Assembly (NCBI GenBank): GCA_025531455.1
Contig: JAMYHL010000004.1
Location: forward strand, 930,001 to 994,000
From: Apiotrichum sp. Y4204
Taxonomy: Eukaryota; Basidiomycota; Tremellomycetes; Trichosporonales; Trichosporonaceae
Length of the DNA: 64,000 nt
Reading direction: 5' to 3'
Shown: positions 11,484 to 21,696 of the stretch, in pieces
How positions within the stretch are numbered: the first letter of the stretch is position 1
Layout of the letters: each line of letters opens with the position of its first letter
Notes under the pieces: model-generated
The model's input: only the letters and a program-made list of their open reading frames with translations
Database searches by the model: none
What the model was told of the DNA's origin: nothing
Program-made: the position numbers and the translations under genes

Positions 11484-11567
11484 TACACCAACCGTGATTC
11501 GAACACGGGCCGCTTCTTGACGTTCCTGTATGGAAGAGAAGCATCCTAACCACTAGACTATTGGTGT
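11484..11567 (-). tRNA. tRNA-Gly(UCC) with a 12-nt intron
   Basis: The minus strand folds as a full cloverleaf. The 7-bp acceptor stem is ACACCAA/TTGGTGT. The D arm is GTCT-AGTGGTTA-GGAT. The anticodon stem is CTTCT/AGAAG with a spliced loop CTTCCAA (anticodon TCC at 11532-11534). The variable loop is four bases, and the T arm is CCGTG-TTCGAAT-CACGG. A 12-nt intron at 11519..11530 sits after the base 3' of the anticodon, the canonical position. The discriminator base is A. Two oddities are an A1-U72 closing pair, where most tRNA-Gly have G1-C72, and a D arm resembling that of tRNA-Glu. The T-stem, loop and acceptor pairing are perfect, so I believe it is functional, but the amino-acid assignment rests on the anticodon alone. 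Confidence 0.85.
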
Positions 11568-11732
11568 AGGGATTTCTGAAATCTGGAAATTGTGCCTCGA
11601 TTATAAAGACCTGCGACCGGCAGTATTGGCCCAACAATGCATTTCGATGTCGCTCCTGCGCTCCTGCGACGACTCAGTGAAGCACGATGCACTCCGGACT
11701 TGCCCAAACACACCCGGATACATAATACACTG

Positions 11733-14700
11733 CTACTTGTCCATGAGGTGCGCCGCGTGCGCCACAACGTCCTCTGCGCGCCGGTTGTGCTGTTTCATGA
11801 CGCCGACTTGTCGCTCGAGCTCGCGGACCTGCGCCTCGAGCTGCTGCGCACGCTCCTTGCCGCCCTGCTTCTCGGCCTTGACCTTTTCGTGTGCCATGCG
11901 CAGCCGGTTCTCGTACTCCTTGACCCGCGCCTCCCACTTTGTCTCGGCGCGCTGTGTCCGGCTCTGCATTTCCGTCAGGCGCTCCTCGAGCTGTGCGACG
12001 TCCTTGGCTGCTGAGGATGCGCGCCGTTCTGCGACTTGTGCCCGCTCGGTGATTGCCCGCAGCTGCGACGTCGAGACGTCCGCCGTCTCGGGATTGACAG
12101 ATTCCGCGGCGGCCTGTGCCAGCTGCAGCTCCTTGGTGAGCTCGGCGCAGCGGCTGCGCGCGGCGTCCAGCTCGCCCTCCTTGAGCGACATGCGGGAGCG
12201 CCACTGCGATTTCTGCAGCTCGAGCTTCTTGACTGTCGCCTCGAAGCCGTCGAGCGCATGCCACTTTCCGTCCACCTGGCGTTTGAGCGAGTTGAGGCGC
12301 TGTTCGAGACGGTGCTCGAGCTCCTTGACACGGTTGTCGAGGTCGGCGCGCGCGCCGTTGATGCTCCGCAATCGCTGAACGAGGGTCTCCTTGAAAGCGG
12401 CAAAGTTGTTCGGGCTGACATTGTCCTCGACGCCCAGGAACCGGTCCACATCCTTGAGCACGCGGACGAGAAGGTCCGAACGCTCCTGCTTTTGCCGCTC
12501 GGCATCGCGCTGTGCCGCACTCCGCGAGTGCTGCATCTCGCTGAGCCGCGGCTTGGTGGAGCTGAGCTGCTCGCGGAGAGACGTCGCCTCGCGTTCGTGT
12601 TGCCGTGCGGTCTTTGTCATGGCGTCGAGCTTGTCGCTCAGAGTCAGGCGGCCCTGGCGCTCCGTTGTAAGCTTGCTCTCGATGTCGCGCTTGTCGTCCA
12701 TAAGATGCGCCACCTCGAGGTCGCGCGCGTGCAGCGCCGACTCGCGCTGCAAAAGCTCGTCGCGCGCACGCTCCAGCTCCTCCTCGTACTGCGACAGGTC
12801 ACGCTTGAGGCGCTCGATCTCGAGCTCGAGCGAGCGCTGGTCGGATGATCGCTCGTCGCCGAGCTTGCGGTGCTGGTCCTCGACTGAGCGCAGAAGGTTT
12901 TGCACGGACACGAGGTCGGCGTCTTTCATCGCCACGCGCTCTCGTGCTGCCTCCAGTTCGGCAGTCAGCCGCTCGTGCACCTGGTCCCGGCTCGCGAGCT
13001 GACGCCTGTGCTGTTCTGCCTCTGCTGCTCGCTCGCTGTTCCACGCCTCCGTGTCCGTCTTGTGCGCCTCCTCGGCTCGCTGCGCCTTCATCGCAAACTC
13101 GTCGCGCTCGTCTTGCAGTTTTCTCCGCGCGTCCTTGAGCGCAGCAACCACCTCCTCGAGATGAATCTTGTCCTCGTCCATGCGCTGCAGCTCGCCGTTG
13201 AGCTCCGCCTCGCGTGCACGCATCTCGTCGATACCTTCCTCGAGGTCATATACCCGCTGGCCGAGCTGAATGTCAGAATTGAACACATAGAGCACTCACA
13301 GACTCCACCTCGCGGTTCGCGGCAATCAGGTCCGCCTCCTTCTCCTCGTTATCCCGCTCGATCTTCATCAGCGTCTCCTCGAGGCGGTCGTGTGTCTCCG
13401 CCTGTGTTGCCTCCAGCTCGGCAATACGTTCCCGATTAGACACAATCTCGTCCTCGCGCTCGAGCACCAGCTTCTTGAGCTCCTCGAGATCCGCCTCGCG
13501 CTCGGCCAACACGTCCTTGAGCTCGTCGGCCTGCGCACGCGCCTCTAGCACCTCGACACGCCACTCGGACTCGACATGTTGGATCTCCTTCTCGTGCTCC
13601 TGGATCTTGGCGTCAATCTCGTTGTTCAGGTCCTCTATCTCCTCGTCGCGCCGGTCGAGGTCGATCTGTGCGGACGCATGCTTGTCGCGCAGCTCGTTGA
13701 CCTGATCCTCAAGCTCGTCCAGGTCCGCACGCGCGTTTGCGCGCAGCTCCTCCAACTCGGACTTGAGATCCGCATTATCCTGCGTGTCAGTTGTGTAGCA
13801 GTGAACAACTCACCTGCTCGAGCTTCTGCACCATGCGCGCCTCGCGGCCCTTGCCGAGGCCGACGCTGTCTCCGAGACCCTTTGCCTCCTCGCGCAGCTT
13901 GTCGAGTTCGTCCTCGGCCCGGTCCACCGCGTCTTGGAGATTCGACATCTCGAGCCCCTGGTCCTCGAGCTTGGCGCGGGCTGTCTCGAGCTCGCCCTCG
14001 AGCTCCTGCACGCGGTCCGCATTCCGGTCCAAGTCGGTCTCGAGATTGATCCGACGCTCCTTCTCCTCGCGGAACATAGCCTCAAGCTGACGCGAGTCGA
14101 ACGAACTGCGTCGGTTGCCTCGCTCCCGCGCCGCGGCATTCAGATCCCGGTCCTGCTGCGACAGGAGCTTCTTCGCCTTCTTCAGCTCTTTGGACAGGTT
14201 GAGAATTTCGATCTTGAGCTTGACGTTCTCGTTCAGCGCCGCCTCAATGTGGTCAGGCGCCATGGACGCGAGTCGCTCCTTCAGGAAGTGATTTTCGAGC
14301 TGGAGATTGAAATTTTCCTTTTGTAGAGCGTCGACATTCTGCATGTCAGTGAATCTGTCTGGCAAGAGGAAATGGGTAAGGTAATCAGCTACCCACCTGT
14401 TCCTGCTCGCGGAGGGTCATGGGGTTGGCGCCAGCAGCAACGCTGTGTCGTCCAGAGCGTTTCGACGGGCCGCCATACGTCGTCGTGCTGCTGGTACTGG
14501 TGCTGCCGAGGGTCGACGACCGGCGGCCCTGCGAGACATTAACGCTCAGCTGGCCAAGGACACCCTCGTCGTCCTCGGATACGAGCCCCGAATGCGTATT
14601 GTTCGTGCTCGTGTATCGCGCAGTGCTGATCGTTTCGTCTTCCTCGCCGTCGTCCCGGCGAAGATACCGTGATCGCCGCGGCGCATCGCTGCGCCGCACA

Positions 14701-15131
14701 CTCGATGGCGAGACGTTGAGCAGCGCCGACGCGGGCGCGGTGGCTAGCGGCGTGAAGAGGTGTGAGCGGCGGTTTCCTGTCGTTAGCCGTGAACGGAAGG
14801 AGCCGGGATGCGTGGAGACCCCTGCGCGAACGCTCGAGCATAAACAGCGTGAACAGTGACGACCGGGGAACCGCGTCCCGTTCTGAGGCTACACTGCAAG
14901 CAAGCATAACACACTCCATGAAGACTCACCCCGCGCGCCATCAGAATCGCGGCCTCTCTGCTGCTGCTGTGCGTCGCGCTCGCGCTCAAACTCGTCGTCC
15001 GAGTGGAAGCTGCTCCCGAGGCTGCCGAGCGTAATGTCCGGTAACGTGGGATTGTAGCCGAGGACAGTGGAGCCGTTGCTCGACGCGACGGGCGAGTCGA
15101 GGATGCCCGCGAGGTTGGTCGCTGGCGGCAT
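11733..15131 (-). CDS. mto1: Mto1/ApsB-type gamma-tubulin complex linker (CM1 coiled-coil protein)
   Basis: Five exons: complement(11733..13265, 13300..13779, 13814..14338, 14397..14776, 14930..15131), 1039 residues. The N-terminal ~180 residues are low-complexity and Ser-rich. Around residues 187-217 lies a centrosomin motif 1 (TLREQEQ, then NVDALQKENFNLQLENHFL), the segment that binds and activates gamma-tubulin ring complexes in Cnn, Pcp1 and Mto1/ApsB. The rest is almost unbroken heptad coiled coil. The last ~68 residues (KWEARVKEYENRLRMAHEKVKAEK...) resemble the Mto2-binding region of Mto1/ApsB, which argues for the cytoplasmic and septal MTOC protein rather than the spindle-pole protein Pcp1; I see no PACT domain. 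Two introns are only 34 nt. Phases are consistent throughout. Confidence 0.8.
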
Positions 15132-15889
15132 GGTGCGCGTCCCGCCGCGGGCGTGGGAGTAGAGTTGGGAGGGTTAGTTGGGAGGTGGGAGGTGGCGATT
15201 GCGACGGCGACGACGAGGTGATGGGTGGTCGCGTGCGATGCGAGATGCGGGGTAGAGAGGCGTGGTGAGAGATGAAAGAATCGGACTCGAGAAGAGTGAG
15301 AAGGACTGGAGAGAAGGGAGTGGGAGTGATCACGAGAAGACGAGAAGCCATCAACGTAAAAGACCCGCCAATGTTGACACCCACCACTGTGTACTGTGTG
15401 TACTCTCCGCCCTGTGTTTGGGATTTTGGTGCCCGTCCCCCCAGGGCCCAGGGACCAACACAACGGCAACAACACACACATGGGACACAAACATTGCCAT
15501 CGCCCTCCCACCACACTTCCATGCTCCATGCATAAGCCACCCCCCAGTCCATCATATCAATTATATCTCTCCATGTCACACCTTCACTGTATGCACAATT
15601 CTCCTAGCTCTCCGCCCCCCAGTGGTACTCTCCTCAACGCATGCATCATTCGCCGAGCACGACGCGCTCAGGCCCGCCGCTCACCAGCAGCGGGCGCGTT
15701 TTTAGGTTTACTTTGATCAATATCGCTTCCCGAAGGTCCGAGGGCACGCTTCCATGGCGACCCTCGACCAAGAGCGCGGGTACTAACCTCTGCACAGTGC
15801 TCCCGTTCATTGTAGTGTGCCTCACTGTGCGGTTTGGTCTGGAGGAGAACACCCTCTCAATCACATACAATGACCACTCTGATGCTACA
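15132..15889. other. Upstream region of the Mto1-type gene and 3' flank of CWC25
   Basis: No gene is seen in 758 bases. From 15132 to about 15350 the minus strand is rich in CT and CACGCC-like words and is probably the promoter and leader of the Mto1-type gene. The remainder flanks the CWC25 stop and holds no RNA gene that I recognise. Confidence 0.45.
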
Positions 15890-17347
15890 CTAAATATCCC
15901 TCAGCAGGCCCTGTCCACCGCGGCGCTGCAGGCTCTCCGCGAGGCCGACCTGCCCGCCCATCTGCTCCTGGTGCTTGGTGAACATGCCCGCCACCTCGTC
16001 CTTGTGGTATCGCGAGCGTGCGCGCTCCTCGGCCTCGAGCACGCGTTTTTCCTCCTCAGCGCGTCGCGCGAGCTTCTCGCGTCGCTCCGCCTGCAGCGAG
16101 TCGGCCGTGGCGGACATGGCGGCCAGGCGTGCGGCGCGCTGCTCCTCGAGAATCTTGGCGTTCGGGTTGGCGTTTGCCGGCGGGGGTGGACGCGAAGCTT
16201 GGTATGACCGCGGAGCGCGGCTATCACGGTTGTCGCGGCTGTCCCGCCTGTCGCGCCGGTCACGGTCGTCGCGGCGGTCGTCCCAGTTGTCGCGCCCATG
16301 ACCGTTGGCATGTCCATTCGAGTGGCCATTGCTCCGCACAGGGCTGTCGTTGGATCTCCGGTCGTCTCGGCGCGAGTCGCTCCGCAGGGATCCGGACCGT
16401 TCGCGGCGAGAGTCACGGTCGCGGCGCGGAGACACTGAACGGTCACGGCGGCGCTCGCGGTCGTCATCCCTGCGGTCCGCACGGCCATCACGGTCGTCGT
16501 CCCGGCGGCGGCGGTCGTCACGGCTGCGATCGCGGTCGTCCCTGTCCCTGCGCCTCCTGTCGTCGCGATCACGGTCGTCCCGCTCGAGGTCGCGGCTGCG
16601 GTCACGGCTGCGGTCGCGGTCATCCCTCCGCCGCCTTCCCTCACGATCACGGTCATCGCGCCTGCCGTCCTCCGACCGCGGCGACCTCTCGTCCCGATAC
16701 CGCCCCTCGCGGCGTTCGTGTCTCTCGCGCCTGCGCTCCTCCTTCTCCGCGCGCCTCCGTGCCCGGCGCTCCTCCTTGTCCTCCTTCCCTTCCTTGCCCT
16801 CGCGCTGCGCGCGCAGCTGCCGCCGGATATCGGGCCGGTTCATCAGCGCGGCAAGCTGCGCCTGCTCGGCGCGCTTCATCGCCTCCATTGGGTCCTCGCG
16901 CGTCTTTGCCTCCGTGTCCCGCGGCGTGTTCGCATTCTGCACCGCCATAAAGTCGCGGTCCTGGCTCGCCACCTGCCGTCAGCTTGAACCCGTGCAATAG
17001 CTGCTCAAACATACCTGCTTGTCTCCAACAGCAAGCACCTCGTCCACGCGCTTCTTGCCGAGAAGGTACTGCTCGAGCTCGTGTTCTGTCCTTCCGCCAC
17101 CGAGGCCGTTTTCAGCATTCGGCGCGGCATACATCCAGTCGAGGCGGTCGACGCGCTTGCGGCCCGTCGCGGCCTCCTGCATCGCCTTGAGCTCTGCGAG
17201 CTGGCGCTCCTCCTCGCGCTCCTTGCGGAGCTGCTGCAGCTTCTTCTTCTCCTCGCTGGTCGCCTTCTCGGCCTCCCACACCTTCTTCTGGTTGACCAGA
17301 AGGGCGGGGTGCCACGACTTTTTCATGTTCAGATCGCCAGAGCCCAT
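15890..17347 (-). CDS. CWC25: Pre-mRNA-splicing factor Cwc25
   Basis: Two exons: complement(15890..16972, 17015..17347), 471 residues, with a 42-nt intron. Cwc25 joins the spliceosome after Prp2 action and stabilises the first catalytic step. The N-terminal Cir_N domain is clear: [20 protein letters not shown] followed by an alternating Glu/Lys helix, then [10 protein letters not shown], which is a Cwc25 hallmark. From residue ~150 to ~400 the protein is a very long Arg/Asp/Ser tract dominated by RDD and RDR words, like the RS-type tails of animal and basidiomycete splicing proteins and much longer than in budding yeast (179 residues). The C-terminus ([20 protein letters not shown]) is conserved in the family. 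Confidence 0.9.
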
Positions 17348-17675
17348 TTTGAGTGATTATTCGGAGAGTCTGGGGTGGGAGGGGGCCGGAGTCCGGTTTG
17401 CTGGCGATGGTGTTGTCGATGCTCGATGTCGACGACGGAGATGATGGGAACGAGTGGATCAAGGTGGATGAGTTGGGTGGCAAAATAGGTGATGAGGGGC
17501 CGAACCGAGTGGCGACCACCCAGCCGTCCCTGCCAACGGCATTTCGAGAAATGTCCGCCCCCGTACAGACACTCCACATCTATGTGGCACTTGATTGCAA
17601 GAAGGGGGGGGCATGTACATCCGGATATCCGCCAAGCTCGTGGATCTATCAAATGTATCGATATGTATCTTTGTT

Positions 17676-18993
17676 CTACTCGTCCTTTTCCATCGGCTCA
17701 TCCTCAATCTCCTGCTGCAGCCAGATACCAATCTCGGCCCAGTACGCAGGGCTCATGAACGTGTCGTTGTGGCTTCCATCAAACTCGCGCCAGCGGTACT
17801 TGGCCTTGGACCCAGCGGCGCGGAGGCCACGGAGAGCGACCATCTGCGCCGGCGGAACGAGCTCGTCCTGCCTGCCCGCAAGGAAGAGAATGGGTGTCGA
17901 GGCGGGAATGAGGGACAGGGCCTTGTTCGCGTCCCAAGTGTCCGAGAGGAGGAGGCGGACGAGGAGCGACGGGAGGATCGGCATGACGTGCGGCACGAGC
18001 GACGTGAGCGACACAAAGGTGTTCTCAATAATCACACCCGAAGTCTGCGGTTAGCTTAACCTGCTCAGAGTTTATTGCAGCTACACACCAGATCGGGGTG
18101 AGCGGCGGCGGTGCTGAGGCACACGGCGCCACCTATCGACTGGCCGTAGAGCACGAGCTTGGTGTCCTTGAGCAGGTGGTGCTGAGAGACAAACTCCATC
18201 GCAGCCTGGCGTTAGTATTCCCTCGCAAGACATCCTCACGGAAGCGTCAATCTTGATACCTGAAGTTAGTGAAGTACAGCCATGCAACTCACCCTCTTCG
18301 GACGGCGTGCCCTCCGAGTGCCCGTATCTGGAGTCAGACACATCTCACTGCGCACATACCCTCGGTAGCTCAGCATGAAGACGTTGCAGTGGAGCTCGGA
18401 GACAAACTTGCGTGCAAGCGGGATGCGGTGGCCGACATTGCCTTCAATTAGCACAAACGCACACTGCGCACAGCAGCCACGCACCAGCATTCGCGTGGAA
18501 CATGACGATCGTCGGGCGGCTCTGCGCATACTGACGGGTGAGCTTTATCGGATGCAGATTACCTACCACAACAGCATCCTCCGTGTCCTTCTCCGCCTGC
18601 CACGCCTGCTGCTCCGCCATGCCGCGTTCAAACATCTGCTGGGCATTGAGCCCATGCAGCTCCGTGAGGCGCACGACCCGCCGCCGCGCAGGGATGACAT
18701 AGCCCTTAATGCGCACGCCATCCGGCGTCGTGATGGTCACATCCTCATACGGCAGACCCGCATCCGTCGGCCGCGGCACCACTGCGTGTTAGCTTGGGGG
18801 AACTAGAACAGCTTACGCCGGCGCGAGCCCTCGGGGAAGTCGGCGGGGTAGATCAGCCGGCGCTGGAACCACCACAAGCCCGCCGCGATGAGCACGGGGA
18901 TGCTGATGCCGACGCCGAGCGCGTACTGCTGTTAGAAGTGTAATGAGTTGGACGTACCTTGAAGATGGTGTACAGTATGCTCTTCGAGGGCAT
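17676..18993 (-). CDS. BEM46: Bem46-type membrane alpha/beta-hydrolase
   Basis: Nine exons: complement(17676..18044, 18089..18205, 18240..18259, 18293..18327, 18360..18441, 18485..18530, 18567..18781, 18817..18928, 18958..18993), 343 residues. Bem46 proteins are ER or eisosome-associated hydrolases (ABHD13 relatives) involved in fungal polarity; the substrate is unknown. An N-terminal signal anchor (YALGVGISIPVLIAAGLWWF) precedes PTIVMFHANAGNVGHR, the nucleophile elbow YGQSIGG (Ser205), an acid in GRQDELVP (Asp281) and a base in DGSHNDT (His313), so the triad is complete. Exon 7 is only 20 nt and most introns are 28-44 nt. Every junction keeps phase. The Q at the start of exon 2 is optional because two CAG acceptors lie in tandem. 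Confidence 0.85.
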
Positions 18994-19315
18994 TTTGGCT
19001 GTGATCTCGATGCAGCTGAGATGGACAGAAGCAAGATGCGGACGTCGTGGATCTCGTCATGACGACAACACCGTGCCCCTGCCTGGGTGGCGTTGATGAG
19101 GTGGAGGTACCACGGCCAGAGAAGATTAGAGGTATACGAAAGTGACTAATCACTCAGGCACGACTCATTAAGCCATGGCTCTGAGTCCATTAGGACTCCG
19201 TCAGAAGACCATTCATCCTCCATTTTCGCCGCCCAGCCGTCCATCAACAATCCCAAAAGTCGCGATCAAGATCCAAGTTCCGTCCTCCTCATCACCACCA
19301 CTCACACCACCCACC
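18994..19315. promoter_or_regulatory. Shared divergent promoter, BEM46/RRP40
   Basis: A 322-bp spacer separates two divergent start codons. It has a CT- and CA-rich leader just before the RRP40 ATG (ccatccaccaccaccatg-type words). No gene lies within. Assignment as promoter is from position only. Confidence 0.5.
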
Positions 19316-20246
19316 ATGTCCCTCGTCTTCCCAGGCACAGAGATCCCGCTCCCCTCAACCTCAAAGTCCGTGACTTTTGGCCCCGGCATCGCCGCTGCGC
19401 CAGTACACGGCAGCGACGCAAAGTACGTCGCGACGCGGGCGGGCCTCCTATCCTCGGCCAAGGCGCGCGACCGCGGCGAGAGTATCTGGGTCGAAGGCTT
19501 TTCGAAGCGGTACATCCCCGCGCAGCGCGATATTGTGCTCGGGACGATCATCGCACGCCACGCTGAGGGATATCGCGTTGACCTGGGGAGCGCACACATG
19601 GCTGCCCTGGATGCGCTCGCGTTCGAGGGCGCGACGAAGCGCAGCAAGCCGAATCTCAAGGTGGGTAAGAGGGTGATTTGGGCTGACTCTAGGTTGGGAC
19701 GCTTGTGTATGCCCGTGTGTCGCTTGCGAACCGTGATATGGAGCCGGAGCTCGAGTGTGTCGACCCCGCGACGGGCAAGGCGGAGGGATTCGGGGAGCTC
19801 AAGGGCGGGCTGATGGTCGAGTGCTCGCTTGAGCTGTGTCGGAAGTGAGTGGTAACAGGAGGCAGCGGTGCTATGCGCTGGTTTTCTTTTTGACCGGGCT
19901 GCCTTGAGTGGGGAATAAGCTCTCATGGTTGCTGCTGTCCTGACGAGTTTCACCAGCAGACCAAGCCAGAGGGACCATCGTACCCATCTCAAGCCTTCTC
20001 TCCCTAAATCACGCGAGCAAACCCACTAACCACAGACTCCTCTCTCCAAAATACCCGCTCCTCCCGCTCCTGGCCGCCCACATCCCGTTCGAGACGGCAA
20101 TCGGGCTGAACGGCCGCGTGTGGTTCAAGACCGAGTCAGTGTACCAGAGCATCGCGCTGCGCCGCGTGCTCGAGCTCGTGGATGCTGGCGAGCTGGCGGT
20201 CGAGAAGGCAGCGGTTGATGCGCGGGTGAAGCAGCTGCTCGCATAG
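19316..20246 (+). CDS. RRP40: Exosome complex cap subunit Rrp40 (EXOSC3)
   Basis: Exons 19316..19660, 19693..19844, 20036..20246, 235 residues, in line with Rrp40 (about 240). Rrp40 is one of three S1/KH cap proteins of the nuclear and cytoplasmic RNA exosome and is essential for rRNA and snoRNA 3' processing. The N-terminal domain contains GDVVLG-like IVLGTIIARHAEGYRVDLGS, the S1 domain contains KVGTLVYARVSLANRDMEPELEC, and the KH region contains the family hallmark IGLNGRVWFKT. Intron 1 is just 32 nt (gtgggtaaga...ctgactctag), one of the shortest here; intron 2 is 191 nt. The gene is divergent from BEM46 and convergent with CGR1. Confidence 0.9.
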
Positions 20247-20670
20247 ATTCATAGTGTATAGTATTGCATTTTGTGGTTGCTATGGGAGGCAGGGCGACAG
20301 AAGGCAGCAGCAGTTTGAGGCGTTATCACGTAGCGTACTGTGGTGGTATGGACCGCAAGATCTTCATGTCGGACTCGTAGCACTTCCGCTCGATGGGAGA
20401 CGCTCAGATTCTTGCGGTGCTTGCCATCAACAGCGTGAGATCACATCAAAAAGATCATGGGATAGTCTCAGCATGCGGCGTGTCTGAATCAGCCCAGCTC
20501 TCAATGCTAGGGCAATGGGCAACCCATGTCCCTCGTTATCCGTCCCTCGTTATCCATCGCTGTCTCCTCTCCCGTCTCCTTCCGTCCCCTCTCGCCCCCA
20601 CCGATCCATACACCATACGCCATTTTCCAAGATATCCATCTCTCGTACAACATGAAAAACGCGGCACCCT
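20247..20670. other. Convergent 3' intergenic region, RRP40/CGR1
   Basis: 424 bases. A pyrimidine-rich stretch at about 20520-20610 contains a direct repeat of cctcgttatccgt/cctcgttatccat. No coding feature is recognised. Confidence 0.45.
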
Positions 20671-21190
20671 CTATCCGTTGATCTTCTTGGAGCGACCCTG
20701 GCGCTGATGGGTGAGCAAAGTCCGAGAACGGCGAACCCACCTTGCGCATGCGCTGCAGCTTCTTGGCCGACATCTTGGCCGCCATGTTCTCGAGACGCTC
20801 CTTCTCCTCTTTGCGCGCGCGGCGTTCCCGGATCCGTGTTGCCTTTCTGAACCGTCAGCTCCGGCCCACCATAAAGTGGTCGCCATAAAACTCCGTACAC
20901 CCCGCACGCCGCACTCACGACTCGCGCGCGGCCTCAGCCTCATCCTTCAGCTCCTGCTCGACAGCCTTGATGGCCTTGCGCTCCGTCTCCTTCTCCATGC
21001 GCTTCGCGTACGAGCTGCGCAGCGACGCGGGCATCGTGCTCCGCCTTGTTGCGCCCTTCTCCCCCTTCCATGCCTTGCCGTGCGTGCGCCCGTTCGCGGA
21101 CGGGCGGACTTCGAGCACGAGCGGGGTCGCGGGCATGTCGGCGGAGCCCTTGGGCAGCGGGGCGCGCGGGTCGGTCGGGAAAGCGTCCAT
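20671..21190 (-). CDS. CGR1: rRNA-processing protein Cgr1
   Basis: Exons complement(20671..20703, 20741..20846, 20919..21190), 136 residues. Cgr1 is a small basic nucleolar protein needed for 60S pre-rRNA (ITS2) processing. The N-terminus has GRTHGKAWKGEK, the family's characteristic Gly-Lys-Trp segment. A long basic helix follows (SSYAKRMEKETERKAIKAVE, then RIRERRARKEEKERLENMAA), ending in MSAKKLQRMRKRQGRSKKING, the conserved Cgr1 C-terminus. The last exon encodes only ten residues and is joined through a 37-nt intron; without it the tail would be lost. The gene is divergent from the CDT1-like gene. Confidence 0.9.
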
Positions 21191-21696
21191 TTTGAGTGAG
21201 GTGGGAGGTGGTAGTGAAGGAATGGAGATGCACTTTTGTCTGGAAATTGTGCTCAAGGTCGGGTGGCAACTGAAACTGGAGCAGTCACTCGGTTCAAATC
21301 TTTTACTCCCGCATGACCACTAGACGGAGATTCCCCGCTTCTCCGACACGCGTCCTCCCCTTTCAGGGTCCGAGATGGCTGGTCGTCGCGATCATGTCGT
21401 CCTTGCTCGCCATTGGCCACAGCGAGTACTCTCATCCTGCGAAATTAATGTCCTGACAGACAGACGTGGATGCGTGGACGAGATTGTGGGTTTTGTTGTT
21501 CCAACTTCTCTTGTTGCCATCCATCCTCCATCCGTCTCCATTTATCCTAACCTTGTCCCGAGTCTCGTTCTTGTCACGCGTCTGTCCATTGTCGCTTCTC
21601 GTCGCCTATCCTCCCCTCTCCCCTCTCTTCCTCCCCCCCCCCTCTTCTCATCTCCCCTCCTTTCTTCTTCCCTCGTCGCCTGTCCCCGTCTCCTGT
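21191..21696. promoter_or_regulatory. Divergent promoter region, CGR1/CDT1-like gene
   Basis: 506 bases between two divergent starts. The last 170 bases before 21697 are a strong CT tract (tctcccctctcttcctccccccc) typical of fungal leaders. A patch near 21290-21340 resembles parts of a tRNA but does not fold, and I rejected it. Confidence 0.45.

Noticed and set aside
21285..21345. tRNA-like words (ggttcaaatc and the complement of ctagtggtcatgc)
   Set aside because: The T-arm-like and D-arm-like words are on opposite strands, and no acceptor stem pairs around them.
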